A stretch of 64,000 nt of DNA from Dehalococcoidia bacterium (GCA_020850615.1 JADZEI010000011.1:115552-179551); one strand, 5' to 3'. Positions 52,416 to 62,007 are shown, counted from the stretch's first letter. Program-made: numbers and translations. Notes: generated by a model not told the origin, from the sequence alone.

Positions 52416-53741
52416 CTAGACGGCGTAGCTGGTGAGGTGATCGAGCACAGTGAGGTGTGCGTGCCAACCGTCCATTACAGGCGCGGTTTCGCCGAGCCAG
52501 ATGGGTTCATTCGGGGCGTACGCGGTGAGCTGATCGCGGATCCCTCCCCGGGAGACAACGATGCAGGCTTGCCGGTGTCGGCTCAGGAGCACGCATAGTC
52601 GACCAGCGTCCAGATGGAACTGGCTGGCGTCGCGTCTGCCGGAGAGGGGATGCCAGACTACGACGATCTCGAACTCACGTCCTTGGAGGACGTTGGCGGT
52701 GTCGACGACGACCTCGTTGGCCGGAAGTCCGATCCGTATGCCGATGTTCTGGAGTGCCGTGCGGACGTGGTCTCGCTGGTCGCGGTGGGTGACGCCGACC
52801 GCAATGTCACTCGGCTGTAAGCTCCGGGTCCCGTACTCATCGTCAACGGTGAGGTCTGCGTCGAGGAGCTCCTGGACGACGTCCACTATCGCCGTGACGG
52901 CTTCGGGGTCGGTCTGCGGCATAGGAAGGTCGTCGAGTTCGAGGTAAGCCCACCCGCACCGAGTCCCGCGGTTGACCGCGTCCGCCGCTCGGCCTCGGTG
53001 CATCGAAGTCACGCCGCGTCGTAGGCGCCGCTGGTGCGGCTGGGTACCGGCGGTGAAGGGCGTCCTGTAGAAAGCATCGGAGACTAGGCTGGCTGCGTGG
53101 CTGGGCAGGCGCCAAGAAATCGGCAGCGCATATCGCGCGGTCGTTGGCTGGGCAGCGAGGATCGTCGCGGCCGCGGTCTCGATCGGCGAAAGCGGTCGGC
53201 CTCGGAATCGGCTGTCGTCTGCTGTCGTGAAAGGGGCGAGCTGGCCGGGGTCGCCGACCAAGAGCAGTGACTCGATCATGACGCCGATCGGGAGGAGGGC
53301 ATCCGAACGCATCTGGTACGCCTCGTCGACGATAGCGAAAGGCCAGGTGTGATCGAAGTCGACGGTAGCCCACTTCGCGGCGGTAGCAATGATGACATTG
53401 CAGCCATGGAGATCGGTGATGGATTTGCCAAACGCCAGTCCCTGTTGGGCGACCAGGTCGCCAGGCTGAACATAGTCGCCGGCATGCAGCCGCCCGATTC
53501 GCACAGGCGCGGCGCCAATGCGTTGGTCAGCGAGGAACCCGCGGACCATGTCGTCGGCTTGGTCATTGGTCTGAACGATGACGGGGACTTGTGCGCGTCG
53601 GTGCGCACGGCGGCCGATCTCTCGAACGAGTGTTGACTTCCCGGCGCCAGGTGGGCTGTCGACCAGCGTCGAGCGAGCACCTCCCGCGACAGTGGACCAA
53701 ATCTGTTCCCGGATCATCGATGCGGCCTTGGCGGCGTTCAC
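52416..53741 (-). CDS. SF1 helicase, Upf1/Dna2-like core
   Basis: 441 residues, a compact helicase core without accessory domains. Walker A is PPGAGKST (30-37), Walker B IVDEAYQM (137-144), motif III LVGDPGQLAP (161-170), motif V VVVDTANVLQGREFEIVVVW (344-363) and motif VI LCVLLSRHRQACIVV (382-396). The motif V-VI form is the AAA_12-type core of Dna2, Upf1 and related SF1B helicases. Last gene of the operon; start overlaps the upstream stop (ATGA). Confidence 0.85.
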   Translation of the reverse strand: MNAAKAASMIREQIWSTVAGGARSTLVDSPPGAGKSTLVREIGRRAHRRAQVPVIVQTNDQADDMVRGFLADQRIGAAPVRIGRLHAGDYVQPGDLVAQQGLAFGKSITDLHGCNVIIATAAKWATVDFDHTWPFAIVDEAYQMRSDALLPIGVMIESLLLVGDPGQLAPFTTADDSRFRGRPLSPIETAAATILAAQPTTARYALPISWRLPSHAASLVSDAFYRTPFTAGTQPHQRRLRRGVTSMHRGRAADAVNRGTRCGWAYLELDDLPMPQTDPEAVTAIVDVVQELLDADLTVDDEYGTRSLQPSDIAVGVTHRDQRDHVRTALQNIGIRIGLPANEVVVDTANVLQGREFEIVVVWHPLSGRRDASQFHLDAGRLCVLLSRHRQACIVVSRGGIRDQLTAYAPNEPIWLGETAPVMDGWHAHLTVLDHLTSYAV

Positions 53742-55156
53742 TCTCGTTCCTCCGGCTCATCTTCGACTATCAGCTGATGCGTCCAGGGGACGTTCTCCAC
53801 CGTCGAGCGCTGGTAGAACTCGGGACTCCCGTACGGGCTGAGGACCACTTCATCGCCCAGGTTGGGCAGCAGCCCAATCGTGGCCCTCTGGTTGGCGCCC
53901 TTGACAACCTCCGCTCGTATCACCTGGCTGCCGTTGGAGGGAAGCATTTCCAGCTTCACGTTGGGGTGTCTCGAGAGGAAGAGGGTTGTTCCGGCCGGTC
54001 GGGTGAACTCAATGGCGGGTTCGATGGTGATCAGCGGGCGACGAACCGATCTACCGTTGTGGTTCCGAGTTCTGCGCTCAGTGTCGGTTGCCACGACGCG
54101 GCCGGCGAGGGCCTCGCCGCTGGCAACCACCGCTGCCATCACAAGTGGGTCATCCCAAGCCATCTCCCGCTGAAGGTCTTCGGTGCATGCCTCCAGCACT
54201 CTCAGCCGACTTGCGGCCTGAACGGGAGTCGGAATGTTGCGAAAATACGCGCGGCCCTGGGCCACTCTGTCACAGTGCTCCGTCCAGCTACGTCGGTCGC
54301 GCAGCCATCGGCTCGTGACATGGTCGGCGGCCGGCAGCGAGGCGAGGCGATCAAGCGCCCGCCAGCAAGCCGTCCATGCTGGGGTGAGCTGCTCTCGAAT
54401 CTCGTCCTCGATCTCACAACGTACCGCGGAGAGGGCAGCAACGCCGGAGGCACCGTGCCAAGCCTGAATCAGCCCGGCCAGGACCCCGGCGTCCCAATTC
54501 GGGTCAGAGTCGGGTCCAGCCGGAGGGGTCGCCTCGCCGACCCGGGCAGCCTCCGGGCCGTCCATACCGGCCGGAGGGTCGATCCAGCCCAACAGGGCAG
54601 CCAAGTTGAGATCCTCGGAAGGGAGCTGGCCGGTCTGCCAGTGCGTCGTCAGTGCGTCGGTGGCGACCAAAACGAGGCTGCTTCCTGGCACGAGATCGGC
54701 GAAGAATGAGAGGTGCTTGCCGGCAGAGGGCACGGACGGTGGGGCAGGGGCGTTGCCGTCGGTCCGAAGGTTGCGCGTGAATCGGCCAACGATTCCTCCA
54801 AGCCAATCCGCGGTCGCTGCGTTGGGAACGACGAGCTGCGGAGCATCATGGCACAGGCCAGTCTCGTCTCGGCGCTCGAACTCGGAGAGGTAGGCCAGGA
54901 ACTCGGCTGCAAATTCTGCGAGCGCCTCGAACCGCAGGCTGCGATTACGAGGCTCGGGGACAACCATGCACCGAGGCTCCTGGTCACGGGCAGTACCCCA
55001 GACCAGCGCCAGAGGAGCGCCGGGATCCCCGGCGAGATGGTAGCCGACGATGACGAGTGGGCGGGTGCTCAGGTGAAAGTGCCTCCGCGTGGTCTTCGCG
55101 ACCGCCCGCCGTTCTGCGGCAGCTTGAAGGGCCTGGTGGGTGCGCAGAGGGTTCAC
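53738..55156 (-). CDS. Unknown protein, operon partner of helicase and nuclease
   Basis: 472 residues, no family recognised. The N-terminus is beta-rich (PLVIVGYHLAGDPGAPLALV) and the middle has two helical blocks; Pro/Ala loops occur near residues 140-150 and 200-225. The last 80 residues look beta-like (GTTLFLSRHPNVKLEMLPSN and GDEVVLSPYGSPEFYQR), perhaps an OB or SH3-type fold. Overlaps the nuclease and helicase genes by four bases each (ATGA), so a stable complex is likely. Confidence 0.75.
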   Translation of the reverse strand: MNPLRTHQALQAAAERRAVAKTTRRHFHLSTRPLVIVGYHLAGDPGAPLALVWGTARDQEPRCMVVPEPRNRSLRFEALAEFAAEFLAYLSEFERRDETGLCHDAPQLVVPNAATADWLGGIVGRFTRNLRTDGNAPAPPSVPSAGKHLSFFADLVPGSSLVLVATDALTTHWQTGQLPSEDLNLAALLGWIDPPAGMDGPEAARVGEATPPAGPDSDPNWDAGVLAGLIQAWHGASGVAALSAVRCEIEDEIREQLTPAWTACWRALDRLASLPAADHVTSRWLRDRRSWTEHCDRVAQGRAYFRNIPTPVQAASRLRVLEACTEDLQREMAWDDPLVMAAVVASGEALAGRVVATDTERRTRNHNGRSVRRPLITIEPAIEFTRPAGTTLFLSRHPNVKLEMLPSNGSQVIRAEVVKGANQRATIGLLPNLGDEVVLSPYGSPEFYQRSTVENVPWTHQLIVEDEPEERE

Positions 55157-56322
55157 GTAGGCCCTCCGACAGCGAGTCTGGCGGCAGCGGCGCCCCGCGC
55201 GAGGATGGTGGCGACTGCCGTCTCTGAGGGGTCAACGGGTACGCGGCGGCCCTCCGCCAAGTCGAGGGCCGCGGTGATGTCGGTGACGTTGCCGCAGGCA
55301 CCCGCGATAGCCATCCCAAGCCGAGAGGTGGACCGATGGCGTTCGGATTCGTCGCGACAGTGACGAAAGAGTGGGCACGAGACGCAGCCATCTGTGAATC
55401 GCGGAGGCAATTGCGCGAGGGCCTCACGGGCGGCTGTTGCGGCCTCGGCTACTTCCTCGGCGCCGGCTCCGTCAGCAGGAGCGGCCGGGAGTCGAGTCCC
55501 GGAAGGGGCGGCGTCGAGGACTTCGGACGCCCGCGGGACCAACGCCAGCTGACGGCGCAGCCGGCGCACGTGCATGTCAATATCGATCGTTACGGCGGTG
55601 GGCCGGAAGGAAAGGTTTTCGGGCAGCACGATCATCGTGGTCGTATTGACCACGTCGGACGAGGCGCCGAGGTCGGCCGCGAGGAGCCGCAGACTTAGGA
55701 CGTAGACCGCTGTTTGGCGAACCGTTGCGGAGGCCCGTGTGGGGTCGGCGCGCCCGTCGATGCGCGGGTACGACTTGATCTCAACGACGTGGATTCGGCC
55801 GTCCACAGCGAAGGCCAGCACGTCCTGCTCGAGGTAGGCCGTCTCGCCGCCAAACTCGAGAGGCGTCATGGCGTGACGCACGAGGTTATAGGCCCGTGGA
55901 GGGTGGGTCAGCATCTCCTCGACGCGCTGTTGGGTGAGCCGCGCCCGCAGCTTGTTCATCTTGGTACCGGTCACCCCGGGGTAAGCCTCCCGCAGGGCCG
56001 AGGCAGACAGGTCGTGCTGACGCACTTCCGGGATTTGGAGGCCAAGGTGTCGACGCGCGAGGGAGATGATTTCGGCCATCCCGTTGGCGACTACCTGCTG
56101 TTCGAACTGGTTACCGCGGGTGAGGGCAAAGGGCGACTGTCGGTCCGTCGGGGAACCGCTGACCAAGCTACCCAGCCTGTCGAGGTTGACAGCCGCGGCA
56201 TCGAGTACAGTCCGGCGCTGGCACCCGGGCGCTTCCAATGCACCAGCGACCCGGCGGGCATTGAGGGGCTGGCGCGGGAACTCCCCACGGAAATGCTGGA
56301 GCGATCCTGGCGCGTCGGTCAT
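55153..56322 (-). CDS. Cas4/RecB-like PD-(D/E)xK nuclease with Fe-S cysteines
   Basis: 389 residues. Nuclease core: LTRGNQFEQQVV (about 68-79), LEQDVLAFAVDG with Asp167, HVVEIKSYPRI with Glu181 and Lys183, and the RecB-type QxxxY motif RQTAVYVLSL (Gln203, Tyr207). Cysteines: Cys34, then C-terminal DGCVSCPLFRHC with Cys313, Cys316 and Cys322 (C-x2-C-x5-C). One N-terminal plus three C-terminal cysteines is the Cas4/AddB/Dna2 Fe-S arrangement. ATGA overlaps on both sides. Confidence 0.82.
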   Translation of the reverse strand: MTDAPGSLQHFRGEFPRQPLNARRVAGALEAPGCQRRTVLDAAAVNLDRLGSLVSGSPTDRQSPFALTRGNQFEQQVVANGMAEIISLARRHLGLQIPEVRQHDLSASALREAYPGVTGTKMNKLRARLTQQRVEEMLTHPPRAYNLVRHAMTPLEFGGETAYLEQDVLAFAVDGRIHVVEIKSYPRIDGRADPTRASATVRQTAVYVLSLRLLAADLGASSDVVNTTTMIVLPENLSFRPTAVTIDIDMHVRRLRRQLALVPRASEVLDAAPSGTRLPAAPADGAGAEEVAEAATAAREALAQLPPRFTDGCVSCPLFRHCRDESERHRSTSRLGMAIAGACGNVTDITAALDLAEGRRVPVDPSETAVATILARGAAAARLAVGGPT

Positions 56323-57146
56323 CGTGACCCTCCAAGGGCGCGCGACGTGACCGTGCGGATCTGGGTGCCAAACAAGAGTGCTTCCGAGTCGAGCTGGGCA
56401 TGGGCTCGCTTCGCGGCCTCAGAGCGCTCCAATTCGTCGGTCTTCTCGATCTCCGTCAACTCTGATCGAGCGGCCTCGATCACGATCTTGGGCTCCGTGT
56501 CGAAGGGTGCCACGCCCGCGATGGTCGCGCCCAGACGAGCAACCAGCCGCATCAATGGCACCTCGTAGCTTGTGCCCGCGACGGCGACGCTCTCCTCCGC
56601 CAGGGCGATGGTACTGTGCAGCATGTCGACCCGGGGCGAGAGTGGGGCAATCAACCGTAGGCTGGAGGGCCATGTAGAGAGCGCGACCGTACCGCGCACA
56701 GGCGTGAAGCGGTCGTACGTCAGAACAGGAACGACATGGACATCGCGCGCCTGGCGGCCGCCCATCTCCTGAGACTTCCGCCAGCTTCGTGCCTCGTCAC
56801 GGCGAAGGGAGGACAGCTTGGCAGTGTCGACTCGCTCGGCCCAGCGAGCCTGGGTGACATCCGAGACCAGACGCGCATTCAAGGGTCGGCCTGCCAACTG
56901 CAGAGCCCGGATTACCTGATCGCGCAGCGGAATCGACGACTCGTAAGAGGGCGTGGCGCGCATGACATCTGGGCTGCTCTTGTGAACCAGACGGTTCCTG
57001 CGCCGCTCCAGCGCAGCGACGTCACCAAGCAGCCGAGTAGCCTCGTCGGTATGGCCCGATATGGTCGCATCGACCAGCGCGTCGTTGGCCGCGCGGAGGG
57101 CCGTGACGACCTCAACCAGTTCGTGCACGTCTTCCATGGTGCCCAT
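56319..57146 (-). CDS. Unknown protein with predicted winged helix
   Basis: 275 residues, family not recognised. Residues 1-55 form an amphipathic helical hairpin (VVTALRAANDALVDATI, then VAALERRRNRLVHK), followed by a segment like a winged helix (PLRDQVIRALQLAGRPLN, ARLVSDVTQARWAER). The C-terminal half holds beta strands and a Glu/Lys helix. It could recognise DNA for the nuclease. Overlaps the nuclease gene by four bases (ATGA); 44 bases after the methyltransferase. Confidence 0.7.
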   Translation of the reverse strand: MGTMEDVHELVEVVTALRAANDALVDATISGHTDEATRLLGDVAALERRRNRLVHKSSPDVMRATPSYESSIPLRDQVIRALQLAGRPLNARLVSDVTQARWAERVDTAKLSSLRRDEARSWRKSQEMGGRQARDVHVVPVLTYDRFTPVRGTVALSTWPSSLRLIAPLSPRVDMLHSTIALAEESVAVAGTSYEVPLMRLVARLGATIAGVAPFDTEPKIVIEAARSELTEIEKTDELERSEAAKRAHAQLDSEALLFGTQIRTVTSRALGGSR

Positions 57147-57190
57147 GATAGCACATCATTCCACGTTTTCCACGGGGAACGACGGTGCTG

Positions 57191-58444
57191 CTACCGAAGG
57201 ACCAGGATGCTCTCCACGGCCGAAGCCTTTGCGCGGTACTGCCGGGTGCGAGGGTTCATGCTGGCCCGGTTCCGCATCACCGCGAAGTCGTGGCGGTCCG
57301 CAGAACTAAAGCCGAGGACGATCGCCATCTCGCCCAAGATCTTTGCGGTGTCGTTGTGGAGGTCCTTGTAGTGGTTGTCTTGCACGACCAGGACCGCGGC
57401 AGCGCCGTCCCGCATCACTCGGCGCAACTCGCCGAGGGAAGTCCACATGCCGGCGTAGTACTGGTGGAAGTACTTGGTGTAGTACCCACTCGAAGCTTTG
57501 CTGGTGTGCGCAGCCACTCCTGCGAGGAAGGCCGTTGCGGTCGGGCCCCACTCAGTAGGCGTCCCGCGCTCGCCGGTCATCGTCGGCGTCCCGACCATTC
57601 GGTCGCGCAGGAGCTTGATGTCCCGCTCGCCGGCACCCAAAACGGCCAGCTCCGGTCGGGTGGCCACGCCGTAGTCGATTCGAGTGCAGTACGGCGGTGA
57701 ACTCACCACCGCACCAACAGTGCTGTCGCCCAGCGGAAGACTCCTACTGTCACCGAGGTCAACGCGGACATCGACGCCGCCATCATAGTTGTCGCGATGC
57801 AAGCCCGCGGCTAGCTCTGTTGCTGACTCCCGGAACTGGGTCCCGATCTCCTCAGGACTCGCGTCCAGCCGGTCTGATTCCTCGACTTGTTTCCACCACG
57901 TTGGGTTGGTGCCAGCACGCGGTGCGATCAATACCCGCACCGTGCGAAATAGGACGGTATAGAAGAAGGCAGCGAGGGTACTCATTCCGGATGCTCCCTC
58001 GTATGCCGGCTGAAAGGCGGTGCCGCTGTTAACGAGGAGCCGGTGCACACTCTGCTGTAGTCCGCGAAGCGAGCCGGCGGCCCGTGCGGTGAACCAGAAC
58101 CGAAGCGGGTCATCGTCTAGCTGGATGTCGGCGGCGTGCGCCACCACATCGTGTCCAAGGGGGTCGATGCTCGCCCACACCCCAGCGCCGAGCAACCTAG
58201 CCCTGGACACCACCACCAGCGCGGGATTGACGTCGAAGCCGATAGCGGGGATGTTCCTGCTCGCGGCGACCACAGTGGTGGTCCCTGTCCCATTCCAAGG
58301 ATCCAGCACTAGCTCCGCGGACTCGGTCAACTCGGCCAACGCCTGTTCGACGAAGCCAGCCGAGTACCCAGCATAGTATCGGTACCACGAGTCCACTGGG
58401 TCGCAACTCGCACCGACCTTTGGGTTAACGAACGTCGCTGACAT
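57191..58444 (-). CDS. DNA methyltransferase, N4/N6 amino type
   Basis: 417 residues from ATG 58444; the frame extends to 58507 but that part is Arg/Leu-rich. Motif I LVLDPWNGTGTTTVV (46-60) binds SAM, and motif IV SSPPYCTRIDYG (248-259) is the SPPY catalytic motif of amino-methyltransferases, most often N4-cytosine. About 130 residues between could recognise the target. First gene of the five-gene operon; it would mark self DNA. Confidence 0.8.
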   Translation of the reverse strand: MSATFVNPKVGASCDPVDSWYRYYAGYSAGFVEQALAELTESAELVLDPWNGTGTTTVVAASRNIPAIGFDVNPALVVVSRARLLGAGVWASIDPLGHDVVAHAADIQLDDDPLRFWFTARAAGSLRGLQQSVHRLLVNSGTAFQPAYEGASGMSTLAAFFYTVLFRTVRVLIAPRAGTNPTWWKQVEESDRLDASPEEIGTQFRESATELAAGLHRDNYDGGVDVRVDLGDSRSLPLGDSTVGAVVSSPPYCTRIDYGVATRPELAVLGAGERDIKLLRDRMVGTPTMTGERGTPTEWGPTATAFLAGVAAHTSKASSGYYTKYFHQYYAGMWTSLGELRRVMRDGAAAVLVVQDNHYKDLHNDTAKILGEMAIVLGFSSADRHDFAVMRNRASMNPRTRQYRAKASAVESILVLR

Positions 58445-58507
58445 TGCGAGGAGGCCCCCCGTCGTTGTGCGCAGAACGGTAAGAGAATACCGCCTTCGAC
58501 TGAGCAT

Positions 58508-58765
58508 CCCAAGTGACCCATGCAGTCATGGAGGGGGCGACCAGTCTGGTTCGCAGGGGTCTGCGGGGCCCTCCAATGCGGCCCTGCGATCCCGTACTCG
58601 ATCCGTGGGCCGGGGAAAGTCTCTACCGTTCATTGCTTCCTCCTGGTAGTTGGTGGACGCCGCGACTGTAGCGGGCGCGAAGGGATGCGCACTCCCTTCA
58701 AGCAACAAGAGCCATCGCCCATCCAGCCATGCGGGCAGGGAGGAGATGACTCCCTGCCCGGCTCG
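58508..58765. other. Spacer between two defence modules
   Basis: About 260 bases holding the promoter of the methyltransferase operon and the hairpin at 58732-58760. Nothing coding seen. Confidence 0.4.
58732..58760 (-). terminator. Hairpin after the SF2 helicase gene
   Basis: A perfect 11-bp stem (CGGGCAGGGAG / CTCCCTGCCCG) with a 7-base loop, six bases past the helicase stop. No T-run follows, but position and strength fit a transcription end that separates the two modules. Confidence 0.65.
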
Positions 58766-60958
58766 CTAAAATAGCCGCAGTTGCTGACCGGTCGCATCGA
58801 TCTCCTTGAATCTCACAACCTCTGCAGGCTCCGGCAGGACGCTTGAAGAGCCCTGAGACAGGGCGTGGTGGGCCGCGCGCGATGGCGGAGCCTTTCGAGT
58901 TGAGGCGTCGACACCGGAGAACGCGCTTTCATCCCCGTCGAGCACGACCTCCCGTCTCCGGTCCGACTCGCGTATTCCCGCGAACAGGCCCTCCAGCGAT
59001 TCATCGCTGGCCGCTACTTGCTCGGTGAGGCTGCGGGCGAGCGCCATGAGCAGGTCTTCGCCGTCGTCGCCGAAGTTCGAGAGACCGTCGTCGCTTAGCT
59101 CGCCTTCGACGGCCAGCGACGCTTTGAGCTTCCTGGCGACGAGGCCGAGCGCCTGGGCTTGGAGCGTGCCCCGGTAGGCGAGGTAGACCACGCGCACGGG
59201 ACGACGCTGGCCAATGCGCCAGGAGCGACGGCTGGCCTGGCGCATCGTGTAGACCGAGTACTCGACTTCCTGCCACACGATGGTCGGGAAATCGACGAGG
59301 TCCAGGCCCGTCTGGACGAGCCGGGGGTGAACCAGCAGGACGTCGAGGCCTGCCTTCACTCGCTGTGCGACCCAGTCCTCCCGGCGTTCGGGCGGGACCG
59401 TGTCGGCCTTGAGGTTCGCCACCCGGTGGCCAGCCTCCTGTAGCACCGACTCGAGCCGGGACGTGATGTCCCGGCTCGCCGTGTGCGTGACGTAGACCAG
59501 CACCCGCCGGCCTTCGCGCTTCTCGTCCTCGACGAGATCGAGCAGCGCCTGCTCCTTCGGATGGCGGCGTCCTTCGGGCAGCGGCGGTACCGCCGCGATG
59601 ACGTCGCCACTGCCCGGGTCGATGACCTGCTCTCCTTTGGTGCAGGCGTCGGCGTAGGCGAGGAGCGATTGCAGGTAGGCGCCGAGCAGCCGCTTGGAGC
59701 CCTTGGCGAGCGCCTCATGGACGGCCGCTTCGAGCTGCGATGCGAGCTGCTGGTAATAGCCAGCCTGCGACGGTTCGTCTGGCGACTCGGAGGTTGCCAG
59801 TCCGACCAGACGCACTTCTTCCACGTACTCGGGGAGTCCGGAAGCGACATCCGCGAGGCGGAGGAAGGCGGTATTGCCGATGAGATGGAAGAGTACGGCC
59901 GGCGAAACTCCGGGCTTCTCGACCACGCGAGTGCGGTAGCCCCTCCGGCGGCTCGAACGGCCGTCTTCATAGGCGTCGTCCTTCCCGGACTTCGGGCTGA
60001 TTCGCTCGACGATGCCGTAGCGGGAAACCCACTTCGACTCGTCGCCGTAGCCGAACTCTTCCCTCACTGCCGGCGAGAACCGCCAGAGCAGATAGAAGAG
60101 GGTCGAGGAATAGCCACCCATCAGGGTGCCGGTGAGCGTGAGGACGGCTTTGCAGGCTTCGGCAAGCGTGCCCGCTGCCAGACCCTGGGCCGAGCCGCGA
60201 GCCTTGTACTCATGCTGCTCGTCGATGAGCAGGAGGTCGAAGTACCCGGGCATGTGCCGGGCGATGTAGTCCGCAAGCGGATAGCGGCGGGGACCACGGC
60301 AGTCCGCCTGCCAGAGCGGTCCATGGCAGTGCTCGCAGGTGTGCTTCTTGCGGCCGAGATCCGCTTCCTCCACGGGCAGACCTTCGTCATCGACGACGGG
60401 CGCGAAGCAGGCCGGGCAACAGGTGAGCGCGGCCACCTCACCCTGCTCGTCGCGAGCCGCCGCGCTCCCGGCCACGACATGACGTGCCGCGACCGCCGAC
60501 TTCCAGCGGTAGGAGAGCTTGGCCTGCTCACGAGAGAGGATGACGAAGAGCGGCCAGCCACCGGCGTGACGGACTCTCTCCATGTCGCTGATCGTGCGGA
60601 CGATCACCGCGTTGGCGCTCGGCACGGTCGCCTTCACCTCGCGCTGCCACTTCCGCACGAGGTGCGGCGGAACGAGGACGAGGACACGCTCGAAGCCGGC
60701 GAGCGTGGCGGCCGCGGTCGCGATCGTCGTCTTGCCGGTGCCCATCTCGCCCACCAGGTTGGTGGCGCGGTGGGTATTCAGGGAGAGTGCACAGGCGCGA
60801 ATTACGTCGGCCTGGGCGCCCATCGGGCGGCGACCGAGCCGCCGCAGGTCGAAGCCCAGTTCCTCCCGGCTGGCTGCCGAGTAGATGGGCGGATAGGCCT
60901 TCCGGACGGCATCGGTGATGGCACCCTGGAAGGTCTCGACGAACTGGGCGAGGTTCAG
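58766..60958 (-). CDS. SNF2/SF2 helicase with zinc-ribbon insert
   Basis: About 730 residues with the proposed CTG start at 60958; the first ATG is at 60823 but in-frame upstream sequence (AQFVETFQGAITDAVRKAYP) looks like family N-terminus. Motif I GEMGTGKTT, Ia LVLVPPHLV, II LLLIDEQHEYKA, V DVLLVHPRLVQTGLDLV and VI QASRRSWRIGQ (SNF2 form). Cysteines CCPAC and CEHCHGPLWQADC form a zinc insert. CTG overlaps the methyltransferase stop (CTGA). Confidence 0.82.
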   Translation of the reverse strand: MNLAQFVETFQGAITDAVRKAYPPIYSAASREELGFDLRRLGRRPMGAQADVIRACALSLNTHRATNLVGEMGTGKTTIATAAATLAGFERVLVLVPPHLVRKWQREVKATVPSANAVIVRTISDMERVRHAGGWPLFVILSREQAKLSYRWKSAVAARHVVAGSAAARDEQGEVAALTCCPACFAPVVDDEGLPVEEADLGRKKHTCEHCHGPLWQADCRGPRRYPLADYIARHMPGYFDLLLIDEQHEYKARGSAQGLAAGTLAEACKAVLTLTGTLMGGYSSTLFYLLWRFSPAVREEFGYGDESKWVSRYGIVERISPKSGKDDAYEDGRSSRRRGYRTRVVEKPGVSPAVLFHLIGNTAFLRLADVASGLPEYVEEVRLVGLATSESPDEPSQAGYYQQLASQLEAAVHEALAKGSKRLLGAYLQSLLAYADACTKGEQVIDPGSGDVIAAVPPLPEGRRHPKEQALLDLVEDEKREGRRVLVYVTHTASRDITSRLESVLQEAGHRVANLKADTVPPERREDWVAQRVKAGLDVLLVHPRLVQTGLDLVDFPTIVWQEVEYSVYTMRQASRRSWRIGQRRPVRVVYLAYRGTLQAQALGLVARKLKASLAVEGELSDDGLSNFGDDGEDLLMALARSLTEQVAASDESLEGLFAGIRESDRRREVVLDGDESAFSGVDASTRKAPPSRAAHHALSQGSSSVLPEPAEVVRFKEIDATGQQLRLF

Positions 60959-62007
60959 GCGGAGGCCTCTATGAGCTCGCCGCCGTGCTGGATGTCCTCG
61001 AACTCGCCCGTCTCCAGGTCGAGCATCACAACCGACGTCCGCAGGAACTCGCGTTCGACCTCGACATCGGGGTCTGCTGACTCGACAGCGCGGCTGACCT
61101 TGGTGATGCGGCCTTTCACGAGCACGCGACGGGAGCCGTCTTCAATCAGGACGTTGTCGAGGAACCCAGCGGCGATGAGCACCGCAAGGTGTCCACGCCG
61201 TAGCGGCATGAGCGGCCGGACAGGTCGGTCCGCCGCTGGCCAGAATCGTTCGACCAGCGTCGCGTTCGACCACAGGCCACGTTCCCTCGCTTCGGCCGCC
61301 GCTGTCTCCGGCTCGAAGAACTGCGACGCGAACACGACCGGTCCGGCCGGCAGCGCGGGCAGCTCATAGACCGGAGAAGTTGAGCCCGACGATGGAAGCT
61401 CCGGCAGCGGATCCGTCGCCCATGCTGCGAATTGCGCTTGCGCGTCGGCGGCAATCACCTGCGTCGCGCGTCTCCTCCCGAGTACCACGCACTGCCGAAA
61501 GGCGTCGTACTCAGGGTCCTGGAAGCGATAGCAGCGCAGTCCCTCGTACCGGGACGCGAGGTAGCGGGCTGACTGCGCGAGCCGAACCTGCGGGACGATG
61601 TAGATGAGCAGCCCGCCGGGGGCGAGCGCGCGGCTCAGCGTCGTGAGGAAACTGTGCTCTAGCCGCTTCCCGTTATCGCCCTCGTCGTAAGGCGGGTTAA
61701 GCCAGAGGCAGGAGAACGCCTCGTGTCCGAGTCGGACCGCGAAGGCGCTTCCGTCAACGAGATGGTCGAGGACCACACGTGCCTCGGTGGCGCGGTGTTG
61801 CTCGATCTCGATGCCGTAGGTCTCACCTCCGCCGAGAGCGTCGGCGAACTGTCGCAGCGCGTCGCCGGCACCACAGGAGGGATCCAGCAGCCGAGTGACG
61901 CGGCGATTGGAGGGTGGGGTGTGGCGGACGAGCGCCGCCACGCGTTCGACGACCGAAGGCGGGGTTGGATAGAACTGTGCCTTCGCGACGCCTTCAAGGC
62001 GAGCCAT
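60955..62007 (-). CDS. N6-adenine-type methyltransferase (DUF6094-like)
   Basis: 350 residues from ATG 62007, with GGAAGG about 10 bases upstream. Motif I LLDPSCGAGDALRQF, acidic YGIEIEQHRA, and motif IV LWLNPPYDEGD (NPPY) are N6-adenine features. PTPPSVVERVAALV near the start is a typical opening for this group. A hallmark partner is the adjacent SNF2 helicase, as in many mobile islands. Overlaps it by four bases. Confidence 0.82.
   Translation of the reverse strand: MARLEGVAKAQFYPTPPSVVERVAALVRHTPPSNRRVTRLLDPSCGAGDALRQFADALGGGETYGIEIEQHRATEARVVLDHLVDGSAFAVRLGHEAFSCLWLNPPYDEGDNGKRLEHSFLTTLSRALAPGGLLIYIVPQVRLAQSARYLASRYEGLRCYRFQDPEYDAFRQCVVLGRRRATQVIAADAQAQFAAWATDPLPELPSSGSTSPVYELPALPAGPVVFASQFFEPETAAAEARERGLWSNATLVERFWPAADRPVRPLMPLRRGHLAVLIAAGFLDNVLIEDGSRRVLVKGRITKVSRAVESADPDVEVEREFLRTSVVMLDLETGEFEDIQHGGELIEASA

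Noticed and set aside
52027..52467. Minus-strand open frame of 146 codons
   Set aside because: Overlaps the helicase 3' end and has random composition.
55153..56322. A true CRISPR Cas4
   Set aside because: The motifs fit Cas4, AddB and Dna2 alike, but no cas1/cas2 or array is nearby and the partner is an SF1 helicase.
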